Assembly: GCA_029785685.1 (NCBI GenBank)
Contig: JAFLZE010000020.1
Span: 1-19,270 of the forward strand
Length of the DNA: 19,270 nucleotides
DNA from: Nitrososphaerota archaeon
Lineage (GTDB): Archaea; Thermoproteota; Nitrososphaeria; Nitrososphaerales; UBA183
Direction: 5' to 3'
The position numbers and the translations under genes are program-made. Below are positions 1 through 6,217 of the stretch, piece by piece. The notes below the pieces were generated by a model that ran no database searches, had not been told where the DNA came from, and saw only the letters and a list, made by a program, of their open reading frames with translations. The stretch's first letter is position 1. Each line of letters begins with the position of its first letter.

Positions 1-322
1 TGAGAAGCGAGTATCTGGTCAGCTCCTTCACCACGGACCAGGACCTGTCGTCGTCCCTGTCGATGACCCCGCTGCGCATGGGGTAGACCATCCGCTCTGC
101 TATGTCCCTCTTCGCCTCCACGAAGTTGGAGACGTCGGGCCCGACCACAAGCAGCTTCTTGTCTGGCCCCCCGGTCATCCTGACCATGGTGCTCCTGGTG
201 TCGGGGAAGTAGCCCCGGTTCTCTATCACGTCGGGGACGTTCCCCAGGGTCGCGGGGCCGAACTTCAACTCAGACGTGCCGTAGTCCTCACCGAAGACGC
301 TAAGTTCCTTGGGCGCTGACAA
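1..322 (-). CDS. Actin-like ATPase (crenactin/archaeal actin type), N-terminal part
   Basis: The first 107 codons of a gene that runs off the left edge. Near the N-terminus is an actin-fold phosphate-1-like motif (GEDYGTSELKFGP, about residues 11-23). It is followed by NRGYFPDTR and then VVGPDVSNFVEAKRD...YPMRSGVIDRDDRSW. That last stretch matches the actin/MreB pattern of a 'VG..A' strand, a basic linker, 'P...G.I.D' and a Trp. Family knowledge: archaeal actins polymerise with ATP and shape or position the cell envelope. The start is TTG at 322; no in-frame ATG lies upstream, and a TATA-like box sits about 31 nt upstream. The gene lies 88 nt downstream of a membrane-protein operon on the same strand. 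The assignment rests on the N-terminal third only; another ASKHA ATPase is the main alternative. Confidence 0.65.
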   Translation of the reverse strand, partial: MSAPKELSVFGEDYGTSELKFGPATLGNVPDVIENRGYFPDTRSTMVRMTGGPDKKLLVVGPDVSNFVEAKRDIAERMVYPMRSGVIDRDDDRSWSVVKELTRYSLL

Positions 323-347
323 CTTCCCTCCATGCGGCCTATTTCGC

Positions 348-358
348 CCTTTAAGTGT
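348..358 (-). promoter_or_regulatory. TATA-like box for the actin-like gene
   Basis: Read on the minus strand the sequence is ACACTTAAAGG, an AT-rich patch in GC-rich DNA. It is centred about 31 nt before the TTG start, which predicts a very short leader. Confidence 0.45.
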
Positions 359-362
359 TTGA

Positions 363-383
363 AGGATTTGGAGTCCTAATCCT
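363..383. promoter_or_regulatory. 21-bp interrupted palindrome upstream of the actin-like gene
   Basis: AGGATT-t-GGA-g-TCC-t-AATCCT: nine of ten arm positions pair around a single central base. It lies between the stop of the 54-residue membrane protein and the TATA box of the actin-like gene, directly next to the position where the transcription factor B site would be. It could be a repressor or activator site, or a terminator hairpin for the upstream operon. Confidence 0.4.
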
Positions 384-410
384 GACTAGTCCTTCGCCGC
401 GGCTGCTCGC

Positions 411-575
411 CTAGCTCTGGTCCGGGGGGCTGGGCTCCCTGCGGGCGTAGGTCTGGGGGGTTCCGCTCGGCCGGACGGTCCTGCTCCCACGCCAGGCCTG
501 GTAGAACGCCACCAGGAACGAGAAGAAGGCGGTGGTGAAGAGGAAGAGGAAGAGGAGGACGGAGAAGATGGTCAA
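411..575 (-). CDS. 54-residue single-span membrane protein
   Basis: The TTG start overlaps the stop of the upstream membrane gene (TTGA) and has GGAGGGG about 6 nt before it, so translational coupling is likely. Residues 2-27 form one very hydrophobic helix (LTIFSVLLFLFLFTTAFFSF...). The rest is a basic, Pro-rich tail (RGSRTVRPS...REPSPPDQS) that should face the cytoplasm. No family is recognised. As the last gene of a four-gene operon of membrane proteins it may be a small subunit or assembly partner of that complex. Codon choice (C/G in third positions) agrees with its neighbours, which supports real coding despite the short length. Confidence 0.6.
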   Translation of the reverse strand: MTIFSVLLFLFLFTTAFFSFLVAFYQAWRGSRTVRPSGTPQTYARREPSPPDQS

Positions 576-1498
576 GGCGACCCCTCCGACGCGGACCGCC
601 TGGCCCGCCCCTTGAAGGGCGTGGTTATCGCGAGCACGAGGAACCCGTAGACGAAGGCGACCGCCTCACCCATCATCACGAGGTATGTCGTGGTGGCTCC
701 GGCCCCGGGGACCAGCCCCGCGGCTATCACGCCGGCGCCCCCGGCCATGCAGACCGCGGCCAGCCCGAGGATCGCGAAGAGCGCCCTCTGGCGCGGGACG
801 CGCTGGGACTGGGGGCCCGCGGCCTCGAACATCGAGAGGACCAGCACGCCGAGGACCATGGAGATGGTGACAGCCGCGAGCCCGAAGTGGATGGCCACCG
901 CCGTGGCGTAGAGGGAGGCCAGCGACGACGCCAGGGCGATGACCCTGGTGGAGACCCCCGCCGCAGCTGTGATGGCAAGGGCGATGAGCCCGAGCATCGC
1001 CAGGCCCGCCGCCGGGGAGCCTTCGCCGCTGTCCACGCCGTTGGCCCTGACGATCCTCGCCTCCTTGTCCATGGAGTATCCTGTGATGGGCATCCCGAAA
1101 GCCGCCACGGAGACCATCGTCAGGTTGGTCATCGTCACCTGGGCTCCGCTGGAGGTGTCCCCGAGCAGCATGAACCCAGCCACCCCGGCCCCCACAATGA
1201 CCAGGAAGAAGGCTATGTTGAGGAAGGCTATGTCCTTCTGATGCTGCAGCACGGCCATGAACCCGAGGCTGGCCGTCAGGCTCGCGAGGGTGGAAGCCAG
1301 GATGACGTGCACCACCACCTCGGGCTGTGTGACGCCGATGCTGGAGGCCATCACGATGGCCAGCCACACCCCCACGAGGTAGGTGACCGCCAGGAAGAAC
1401 GCCTGGGCGTACATCAGGGTGAGCAGCCGCCGGGTCTGGCGGACGACCAGCGCAGGGAGGACGTCGGCTGTCGTGTTGGTGTATCCCTGGGATGTCAT
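572..1498 (-). CDS. Polytopic membrane protein, 308 aa, unknown function (paralog A)
   Basis: About eight hydrophobic helices. The ATG at 1498 is chosen because it overlaps the upstream stop (ATGA); the open frame extends further but into the neighbour. The first helix carries Y30-A-Q32, then G43-V-W45, and the second opens with V-H64. The same arrangement occurs in the two upstream genes, so the three look like paralogs. A second 'H...A' helix (H204) in the C-terminal half suggests an internal duplication of a four-helix unit. Similar G-M-x-x-N helices and an in-membrane His recall small uncharacterised membrane proteins and, loosely, haem-binding four-helix proteins. No established function can be assigned. 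Confidence 0.75.
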   Translation of the reverse strand: MTSQGYTNTTADVLPALVVRQTRRLLTLMYAQAFFLAVTYLVGVWLAIVMASSIGVTQPEVVVHVILASTLASLTASLGFMAVLQHQKDIAFLNIAFFLVIVGAGVAGFMLLGDTSSGAQVTMTNLTMVSVAAFGMPITGYSMDKEARIVRANGVDSGEGSPAAGLAMLGLIALAITAAAGVSTRVIALASSLASLYATAVAIHFGLAAVTISMVLGVLVLSMFEAAGPQSQRVPRQRALFAILGLAAVCMAGGAGVIAAGLVPGAGATTTYLVMMGEAVAFVYGFLVLAITTPFKGRARRSASEGSP

Positions 1499-2019
1499 CT
1501 CTTCGCGCTCCCCGGGTCCAGGGCCTCGATGAGCCGGACCGCCCGCATTATCTTCAGAGTGGCATAGTACGAGAGGAATATGGCGAGCATGAACAGCAGG
1601 GACATCTCCCACCCCGCGGCCAGCGTGACCGACCCGGAGACCCTGGAGCCGCCGGTGATGAGGAAGAGCGCCCCCCCTGCCGTGGCCGAGACCAGGGATG
1701 CTATGGCCCCGAAGCTGTACAGCGCGACCTTCTTCATCCCGTAGACCAGGCCCACCATCATGATGACGAACGTCAGCGCGAAGTTCCCGGCCGCGAAGAG
1801 CATGTGGACCAGGTTCGAGGGGTCGCTTATCCCGACGGTGTTCACCCCCGACGTGATGAATATGTTGACGAACATCCCGGTGACCAGCAGCATGAAGTAC
1901 ATGACGAAGTTGGCGTAGCTCAGCCTCAGGGTCAGCTTGAGCCCTCGGAGCCCCAGGCTGCCAATCTCCTCCCCCTGCAGCAGCGCCGCGGACCGGGCGG
2001 GCTCCAACTCAGCTGTCAC
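1495..2019 (-). CDS. Four-helix membrane protein, 174 aa, unknown function (paralog B)
   Basis: The GTG start at 2019 follows GAGGAG and overlaps the upstream gene by 11 nt. After a soluble N-terminus of about 28 residues there are four hydrophobic helices. The first contains Y35-A-N37 and G48-M-F-V-N52; the second begins L-V-H72. The Y-to-G spacing of 13 is identical to that in both neighbouring membrane proteins. The tail is short and basic. It is the minimal version of the family and probably a subunit of a hetero-oligomeric membrane complex with its neighbours. The single His in helix 2 could ligate a cofactor, but no second invariant ligand is evident. Confidence 0.75.
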   Translation of the reverse strand: MTAELEPARSAALLQGEEIGSLGLRGLKLTLRLSYANFVMYFMLLVTGMFVNIFITSGVNTVGISDPSNLVHMLFAAGNFALTFVIMMVGLVYGMKKVALYSFGAIASLVSATAGGALFLITGGSRVSGSVTLAAGWEMSLLFMLAIFLSYYATLKIMRAVRLIEALDPGSAKR

Positions 2020-2731
2020 TGCTCCTCAGAGGCATCGAGACGGCCGGCTGGCTGATTGCCAAGGACTTCAGGCGGACGTCCTCCCTGACGATGAAGATCC
2101 TGCTCAGCAGCGTCAGGAACACTGCCACGCCGAAGACCGACACCATCGTGAGCGAGGCGAGGCTCCCGGAGAATGCGATGGATATCGAGGAGGTCATGTA
2201 GTAGATGTAGAGCGGGCCCATGAAGAAGCCGATGGTCCTGACACAGATGGCCCCGATGTGGAGCCGTGTGACGTCCTTCAGCTTGATCCCCCTCGACAGG
2301 TAGATCACCGGGATGCTCATGCTGGTGCTGAGTATGGCCATCAGGACGTGGGTGAAGAGGTCCGGCGCCATGAGCACCTCGGTCACTATGGATGGAGCCG
2401 TCGCTTGCAGGCTCTGTGGGACCGCGTAGTAGTAGTTGGTGAACATCCCTGCGGCGAAGGTCCCCCAGTAGTAGGCGTACTGCACGTAGAGGAGGAAGAA
2501 GAGGCGGTGGAGGGTGTCGCGCGTCTTCTCGCTGTCCGTGTTCCCGTCCCTCCCGCGGAGGGTCCTCGCGTTGCGGAGCGCGAAGGCGATGGTGACCACT
2601 ATGAGCACGGCCCCCGTCCCGTAGACCAGCAGGGCGGATTGGATGCCCAGGCCCAGGAATATGAAGCCGGTGAAGCCGAATATGACCAGCATCATCCAGG
2701 CGTCGACGCTGATCGGACCTGTCCTAACCAA
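2009..2731 (-). CDS. Polytopic membrane protein, 240 aa, unknown function (paralog C)
   Basis: First gene of the operon. The TTG start at 2731 is taken because a stop codon lies directly upstream in frame; the first in-frame ATG falls inside the first helix. Two N-terminal helices (about 11-52) and a charged loop (54-74) precede the shared four-helix unit. That unit has Y82-V-Q84, G95-M-F-T-N99 and H128 (FTHVLMA). So this member is the family core plus a two-helix N-terminal extension. An AT-rich promoter region lies 30-55 nt upstream. No known family is recognised with confidence. Confidence 0.75.
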   Translation of the reverse strand: MVRTGPISVDAWMMLVIFGFTGFIFLGLGIQSALLVYGTGAVLIVVTIAFALRNARTLRGRDGNTDSEKTRDTLHRLFFLLYVQYAYYWGTFAAGMFTNYYYAVPQSLQATAPSIVTEVLMAPDLFTHVLMAILSTSMSIPVIYLSRGIKLKDVTRLHIGAICVRTIGFFMGPLYIYYMTSSISIAFSGSLASLTMVSVFGVAVFLTLLSRIFIVREDVRLKSLAISQPAVSMPLRSSDS

Positions 2732-2760
2732 CTATGCGACTGCCACCCGAGTTCGTGCGT

Positions 2761-2786
2761 AGATAAATTACCGTGCAAATAAATTT
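2761..2786 (-). promoter_or_regulatory. AT-rich promoter of the three-paralog membrane operon
   Basis: Two TATA-like stretches read on minus as TAATTTATCT (2770-2761) and AAATTTATTT (2786-2777), in an otherwise GC-rich sequence. The nearer one lies about 35 nt before the TTG start and would give a leader of about 8 nt. Confidence 0.5.
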
Positions 2787-2788
2787 CA

Positions 2789-2806
2789 GACCTAACGGAT
2801 TAGGTC
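2789..2806. promoter_or_regulatory. Inverted repeat upstream of the membrane operon promoter
   Basis: GACCTAA-CGGA-TTAGGTC, with perfect 7-bp arms, immediately upstream of the AT-rich promoter. It is placed like an operator or activator site. A role in ending the VWA transcript, which reads in from the same strand, is also possible. Confidence 0.4.
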
Positions 2807-2821
2807 GGCGGCTCTTCCGCG

Positions 2822-2836
2822 GCCCAAAATTTGGGC
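2822..2836. promoter_or_regulatory. Second inverted repeat between VWA gene and membrane operon
   Basis: GCCCAAA-A-TTTGGGC, with perfect 7-bp arms around one base. It lies 67 nt after the VWA stop on the minus strand, so it could be a terminator hairpin for the VWA gene or a distal regulatory site for the membrane operon. Confidence 0.35.
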
Positions 2837-2902
2837 GATAGGAGGCGCGCCCCTGAGGAAAGAAGCCACAGGACGCGTCCGCCGGCTGTGCCCGGCCCGC
2901 GC

Positions 2903-3946
2903 CTAGGCGGCGAGCTTCTCCATGGCCGCCTTCAGCTCCTTCTCCACCTTCTCGGCCTGGTCCAGCTCCGAGGCCCGGGGCCACACCCTGCGGGCGTAGT
3001 CGGCCATGGGCATCCCCCTCTGGAGCTCGGACGCCAGGACCTTCACGTCCGAGTCGGCCTGGGCCCTCAGCATCATCACCTCTATCAGCCGCTTGTTCGC
3101 CCTGGCGCGCACCTCCCTCGCCTTTTCGAGGGCCTGGCGGTACTCCATGGATGTGGTCCCGAGGCGCCGCCCCTTCTCCAGCTCGAGCTCGGACCTGGCC
3201 ACGTCGGCCAGGAGCCCGGCGTCCACGCCGAGGCCTTTCACGTCGATCCTCGGCTTCATGGCCTGGAGGAGCTCCTCGGCGCTCTCCACTATCATGAACT
3301 TCCCCCCGGTCTTCGCCGCGACCTTCTCCAGGGTCCCCCTGTTGACCTTGCTCCCGATGGCTATGACGTCGATTATCGCCTTCAGGGCGACCTCGTCGCT
3401 GACCACCTTCTCGGGCTTGGGGCCGACGTTGGACTTCTCGTCGGTTATCATCACCAGCTTCTTGATCCTCCTGAGGGGCCCGTCGTCGGCGGCGTACAGC
3501 TGGCGGAGCCCCTCCTCGATGGCCATCCCCGTGGGGGTGGCGCCCCCGACCTTGATGGCCGAGAGGGCCGCCTGCGTCTGGGCCTTGGCCATGGACTCTA
3601 TGGGGCCGACGGGGATCGCTACTTTCATCATCTCCTCCCCGCCCCTGAGGAACATCCCACCCGCCTTCGTGGGGGCCTGGAACGTCATCACCCCCAGCCT
3701 GCTCCCGAAGGGGAGCTGGCCGCCGTCGAGGAGGCCGGCTATGGTGCTAGCGACCAGGCCGATCTTGACGAAGCTCGTCCCGCGGGGGGGCTTGTGGGCG
3801 TCGGCCATGCTGGAGGAGGCGTCGACGGCGTAGAGGATGTCCCACACGGCCCCTTTCAGCGAGCCGGCCCCAGTTAACTCTTCGTCCGTGCGCGGCCACC
3901 GCCCGGCTTCTGGCTGGCGTCCGTCGGCCGAGCGGAGCCCTGCCAT
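2903..3946 (-). CDS. VWA-domain protein with C-terminal helical region
   Basis: Von Willebrand A domain at about residues 34-215, numbered from the ATG at 3946. It has a metal-ion-dependent adhesion site: D42-A-S-S-S46, then the Thr of GGATPTGMA and the Asp of VMITDEKSN. These motifs bind a divalent metal and a partner protein. The C-terminal third is charged and helical with coiled-coil character (ARSELELEKGRRLG..., KVEKELKAAMEK), and no signal peptide or membrane span is seen, so it is probably cytoplasmic. The start is uncertain. GTG 3847, just before the domain, has GTTAACT 27 nt upstream and could be a leaderless start, and the first 30 residues from 3946 look unstructured. VWA proteins often work with MoxR ATPases; a MoxR gene lies about 12 kb away. 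Confidence 0.8.
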   Translation of the reverse strand: MAGLRSADGRQPEAGRWPRTDEELTGAGSLKGAVWDILYAVDASSSMADAHKPPRGTSFVKIGLVASTIAGLLDGGQLPFGSRLGVMTFQAPTKAGGMFLRGGEEMMKVAIPVGPIESMAKAQTQAALSAIKVGGATPTGMAIEEGLRQLYAADDGPLRRIKKLVMITDEKSNVGPKPEKVVSDEVALKAIIDVIAIGSKVNRGTLEKVAAKTGGKFMIVESAEELLQAMKPRIDVKGLGVDAGLLADVARSELELEKGRRLGTTSMEYRQALEKAREVRARANKRLIEVMMLRAQADSDVKVLASELQRGMPMADYARRVWPRASELDQAEKVEKELKAAMEKLAA

Positions 3947-3997
3947 GGACGGCAGCCCAGGAGAGGCGCGCCGCTCGAGTGAGGCCGGAGGCGGATA

Positions 3998-4030
3998 ACC
4001 GTAATACGGTATACCGTATGGGTTAAATAG
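3998..4030 (+). promoter_or_regulatory. Overlapping palindromes and TATA box of the AbrB/PIN operon
   Basis: Two palindromes share bases: ACCGTA-A-TACGGT (3998-4010) and the perfect 16-bp ATACGGTATACCGTAT (4004-4019). The TATA box (GGTTAAATAG, 4021-4030) follows at once and is about 25 nt from the AbrB ATG, so the transcript should be leaderless. Position and symmetry suit autorepression by the dimeric AbrB-fold antitoxin. The site also lies upstream of the divergent VWA gene and could affect it. Confidence 0.6.
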
Positions 4031-4051
4031 AGAAGAGGGGGTTTCGGCACG

Positions 4052-4285
4052 ATGCCGAAGTCGAAGGTCACTGCCAAGTATCAGGTCACCATCCCCAAGG
4101 ACGTCAGGGATGAAACCGGCGTCGAAGCCGGCGAGCTGCTCACCATAGAGGCCGTTTCCAAGGCGGAGATCCGCATCCGCCGGTTCCCGAAGGTCGCCGA
4201 CCCCCTGAGCGTGCTGGTCGGCTCCCGAAGCTCTCGGAGGGGCGTCCCCATCGAAGAGCTCGAAGAGAAGGCAGAGGGCAGGTAG
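4052..4285 (+). CDS. SpoVT/AbrB-fold antitoxin
   Basis: 77 residues. The N-terminal half is a swapped-hairpin AbrB domain (KVTAKYQVTIPKDVRDETGV, then GELLTIE), the fold that makes DNA-binding dimers. The C-terminal half (about 48-77) is charged and ends in a helix (PIEELEEKAEGR), the usual toxin-binding tail. The PIN gene starts 2 nt after the stop, the classic VapBC order. By family knowledge it neutralises the PIN ribonuclease and represses its own promoter, and the overlapping palindromes upstream are the likely operator. The ATG lies about 25 nt from the TATA box, so translation is probably leaderless. Confidence 0.88.
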   Translation: MPKSKVTAKYQVTIPKDVRDETGVEAGELLTIEAVSKAEIRIRRFPKVADPLSVLVGSRSSRRGVPIEELEEKAEGR

Positions 4286-4286
4286 C

Positions 4287-4703
4287 TTGCGTCGCGTTTT
4301 TCTTGACAGCAACGTCTTCTTCTACGCCAAGGCCATGGACAGGGTCTATGGGCGCCCCTGCGCCGAGGTCCTGAAGAGCGTGGCGTCCGGCGAAACCAAG
4401 GGGTCGATCTCTGCCCTGGTCCCCCTCGAGGTGGCCAACGCGATGAGGAAGTTCGGCCTGGGGCGCCGGGTCCGCGACGAGGTGAAGGCGATGTTCTCGC
4501 TTGGGCTGGAGGTGCATCCGCTGGAGGCCTCCGACTCGCTGGAGGCTGCTGACGTCGCAGGCGAGACCGGCGCCAGCCCCTACGACTGCGCCCACGCCGT
4601 GGTCATGAGGAGGTACGGGATCAAGGACATAGTCTCGGCCGACAGGGACTTCGAAAGGTTCGGGTGGGTCGAGCGCGTCGACCCGAAGGCCTTCCGGGCC
4701 TAG
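4287..4703 (+). CDS. PIN-domain ribonuclease toxin (VapC-like)
   Basis: 138 residues, usual size for a VapC toxin. PIN acidic residues are visible: D7 in FLDSNVFFY, E48 in PLEVANAM, D100 in SPYDCAHAVV, and D119/D121 in SADRDFERF. These bind Mg2+/Mn2+ for RNA cleavage; VapC toxins cut tRNA or rRNA. The TTG start lies 1 nt past the antitoxin stop, with AGGT just upstream, so expression is coupled to the antitoxin. All catalytic positions are intact, so the toxin should be active. The RNA target cannot be read from the sequence. Confidence 0.88.
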   Translation: MRRVFLDSNVFFYAKAMDRVYGRPCAEVLKSVASGETKGSISALVPLEVANAMRKFGLGRRVRDEVKAMFSLGLEVHPLEASDSLEAADVAGETGASPYDCAHAVVMRRYGIKDIVSADRDFERFGWVERVDPKAFRA

Positions 4704-4975
4704 CGTCTGCGCGGCCGACCCGACCTCGGGGCCTCCGACAGGGGGGACGCCCGCTCCGAGCTGGAGCCGATTTCTGGTACCCATCCGACGTCGCCCGTCC
4801 CTGCCTGCGAGGGCCCAGGCTGCCCGTTCTTAGAGGAAAAGATTCCCTGTTTGGTTATGCATATTACGATTTCGAGTTGAATTGTCCAACAGTTAAATAT
4901 CTTACACAAAACGGCCTCTCAGAAGACGATTCCGGTTGATTACTTCATCACTCGTTGTTGACACGAGCCTCCAAG

Positions 4976-5002
4976 TGTGCACAGTGTGCACGATGTGCAC
5001 AT
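4976..5002. repeat. Three tandem TGTGCAC motifs at 9-bp period
   Basis: TGTGCAC begins at 4976, 4985 and 4994, each followed by two variable bases (AG, GA, AT). The GTGCAC core is itself palindromic. The array sits between a TATA box and the regulator gene of the surface-protein cassette. Confidence 0.7.
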
Positions 5003-5027
5003 GTATGGTAGCTGCCTGCTTTGACGC

Positions 5028-5047
5028 GGGTCGGGAAGGCCCGACCC
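5028..5047 (+). promoter_or_regulatory. Strong hairpin in the leader of the RHH/surface-protein operon
   Basis: GGGTCGGG-AAGG-CCCGACCC: an 8-bp perfect GC-rich stem with a four-base loop, 85 nt ahead of the RHH start. It may act in the RNA leader (attenuation, stability), or it may end a short upstream transcript. The stem half GGGTCGG recurs at about 5057. Confidence 0.45.
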
Positions 5048-5132
5048 AGCCGGGAGGGTCGGCCGCCTTCGCCCCATGGGGCGGGGAGTCCCAGACGCGC
5101 ACTGTAGCCGGGTACGGCTGGGGCGGCTCCTG

Positions 5133-5339
5133 ATGCCATCGAGGAAGGTCCGCGCAGGGGTCTCCTTCGACGACCAGACGGTGGACGCACTGGACGCGCA
5201 CGCCAGGAACCTCGAGTCGCTCCACGTCGACAGGAGCGAGATAGTCAACGCGATCCTGGACGACTTCTTCGAAGGGAACGGGACCACCGAGTCGGTGTGG
5301 GGGGTGGTCAGCAAGAGGAGGATCAGGCTCAGAAGATGA
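5133..5339 (+). CDS. Ribbon-helix-helix (CopG/Arc-like) regulator, 68 aa
   Basis: The sequence starts with a beta-strand-like segment (VRAGVSFDDQTVDAL), followed by two helices (DALDAHARNLESL and RSEIVNAILDDFFEG). This is the ribbon-helix-helix pattern of small dimeric DNA-binding proteins. The ATG at 5133 is chosen because the domain begins right after it; the frame is open upstream but that part is not protein-like. The basic C-terminus (SKRRIRLRR) overlaps the next gene by ATGA. As first gene of the operon it probably regulates the secreted proteins behind it. The TGTGCAC array upstream is a candidate operator. A toxin-antitoxin role is less likely because no toxin-like gene follows. Confidence 0.72.
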   Translation: MPSRKVRAGVSFDDQTVDALDAHARNLESLHVDRSEIVNAILDDFFEGNGTTESVWGVVSKRRIRLRR

Positions 5340-6217
5340 AGCAGAGACGAGGGACCGCCAGGATATCCGGCCTTGCCATGGGCTCCCTTCTACTGGCCAC
5401 ACTCCTGGCGTCGACGATGGCAATCGTTCCGACTGTCTATGCCGCAACGCCCCAACTGGATTGCGGAGGGTCCGCGTGCATCGCCACGTATGGGTCGGCG
5501 AGCGGTGGAAGCACTCATCCGATTACCATGACCGGTAGTCTGAGCACCTCTAACTCTCCAGACCTCATAGTGGTGATTGTGACCGGCGATGCACCCGGCG
5601 ACACACCCGCCACTCCCACTCTTTCGGGCGTGACATTCTCGAGCGTATGCTCATACACTGCCGCTGCCCCGGTCCTGGCAATCTATGCAGGTGAGGCTTC
5701 CAGCACGCTTTCTAGCGCGACTATCACAGAGACGGAGTCGGGTGCACATGGAAATTCAGTGGGAGGGATGGTCGCCTTTGGTATCAGTGGGTATGACTCT
5801 ACTGCGTCGACCGCCTTTGACGGAACATGCAGCATTACAGGGGGGAGTGGGACCGCCCTGTCCCTGTCGATAAGCTCCCTAGCTTATGGGAACGACTTCG
5901 TCTTCGGTGCTGCTGCCTCGGCCGCGGGGGCGATCTCGGCATCGGGGTCAACCTCTCTCGTTGCAGCGAATGCCAACGCGGTCTACACCGGCGCAGGCTA
6001 CCAGCTGGGGAATGGAGGCGGTTCGTACACCATGACCTTCAGCTCGTCCAGCAGCGGCGCGTGGACAGAGGCGGTGGCGGCAGTTGAGGGCGCATCCCCA
6101 TCGGCCGTTCCTCTGTTCCCTGCCGGGGTCCTCCCACTGTTGGGTGCCCTGCCCGCGATCTATTACCTGGTGACACGGAAACAGAGCGTGAAGTCAGCGG
6201 AGGAGGATGGCCAGTGA
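5336..6217 (+). CDS. Secreted surface protein with C-terminal archaeosortase-type anchor
   Basis: 293 residues. A signal peptide occupies 1-36 (basic KQRR, hydrophobic core, cleavage likely after VYA). The body (37-253) is rich in Ser, Thr, Gly and Ala and predicted beta; it contains four Cys (DCGGSAC, SVC, GTC) but no domain I recognise. The C-terminus is a tripartite sorting signal: V258-P-L-F-P-A-G264, a hydrophobic helix, then the basic TRK and a polar tail. This resembles VPEFP-like/PEF-CTERM signals processed by archaeosortases. It is therefore probably cleaved at the motif and transferred to a lipid or wall acceptor by the enzyme encoded at 6795-7742. The ATG overlaps the RHH stop. Codon use is less GC-biased than in neighbouring blocks. 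Confidence 0.8.
   Translation: MKQRRGTARISGLAMGSLLLATLLASTMAIVPTVYAATPQLDCGGSACIATYGSASGGSTHPITMTGSLSTSNSPDLIVVIVTGDAPGDTPATPTLSGVTFSSVCSYTAAAPVLAIYAGEASSTLSSATITETESGAHGNSVGGMVAFGISGYDSTASTAFDGTCSITGGSGTALSLSISSLAYGNDFVFGAAASAAGAISASGSTSLVAANANAVYTGAGYQLGNGGGSYTMTFSSSSSGAWTEAVAAVEGASPSAVPLFPAGVLPLLGALPAIYYLVTRKQSVKSAEEDGQ

Larger units (their letters stand above)
4704..5132. other. Intergenic region with AT-rich core and repeats
   Basis: No convincing gene. The stretch at about 4830-4960 is clearly AT-richer than its surroundings and contains AGTTAAATAT (about 4890-4899), a good archaeal TATA box that would start a transcript near 4921 for the downstream cassette, with a leader of about 200 nt. 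Inside that leader lie three TGTGCAC repeats (4976-5002) and a strong hairpin (5028-5047). The AT-rich patch may mark the left boundary of an acquired block. Confidence 0.5.

Noticed and set aside
887..1567. 226-residue plus-strand ORF antisense to the membrane operon
   Set aside because: His/Gly/Arg-rich shadow of three coupled membrane genes. Long antisense ORFs are expected at this GC content.
2903..4312. A 469-residue version of the VWA protein starting at 4312
   Set aside because: The extra N-terminal part is antisense to the AbrB antitoxin and crosses its promoter palindromes. Protein-like sequence begins only near the VWA fold.
4976..5002. CRISPR-like array
   Set aside because: The units are 7 bp with 2-bp gaps, far too short for repeats and spacers. 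No cas gene is present.
4936..5133. Small Cys-rich ORF (VCTVCTMCTC) through the TGTGCAC repeats
   Set aside because: The Cys pattern is a by-product of the 9-bp DNA repeat. The rest is Gly/Pro-rich with no coding character, and it ends across a GC hairpin.
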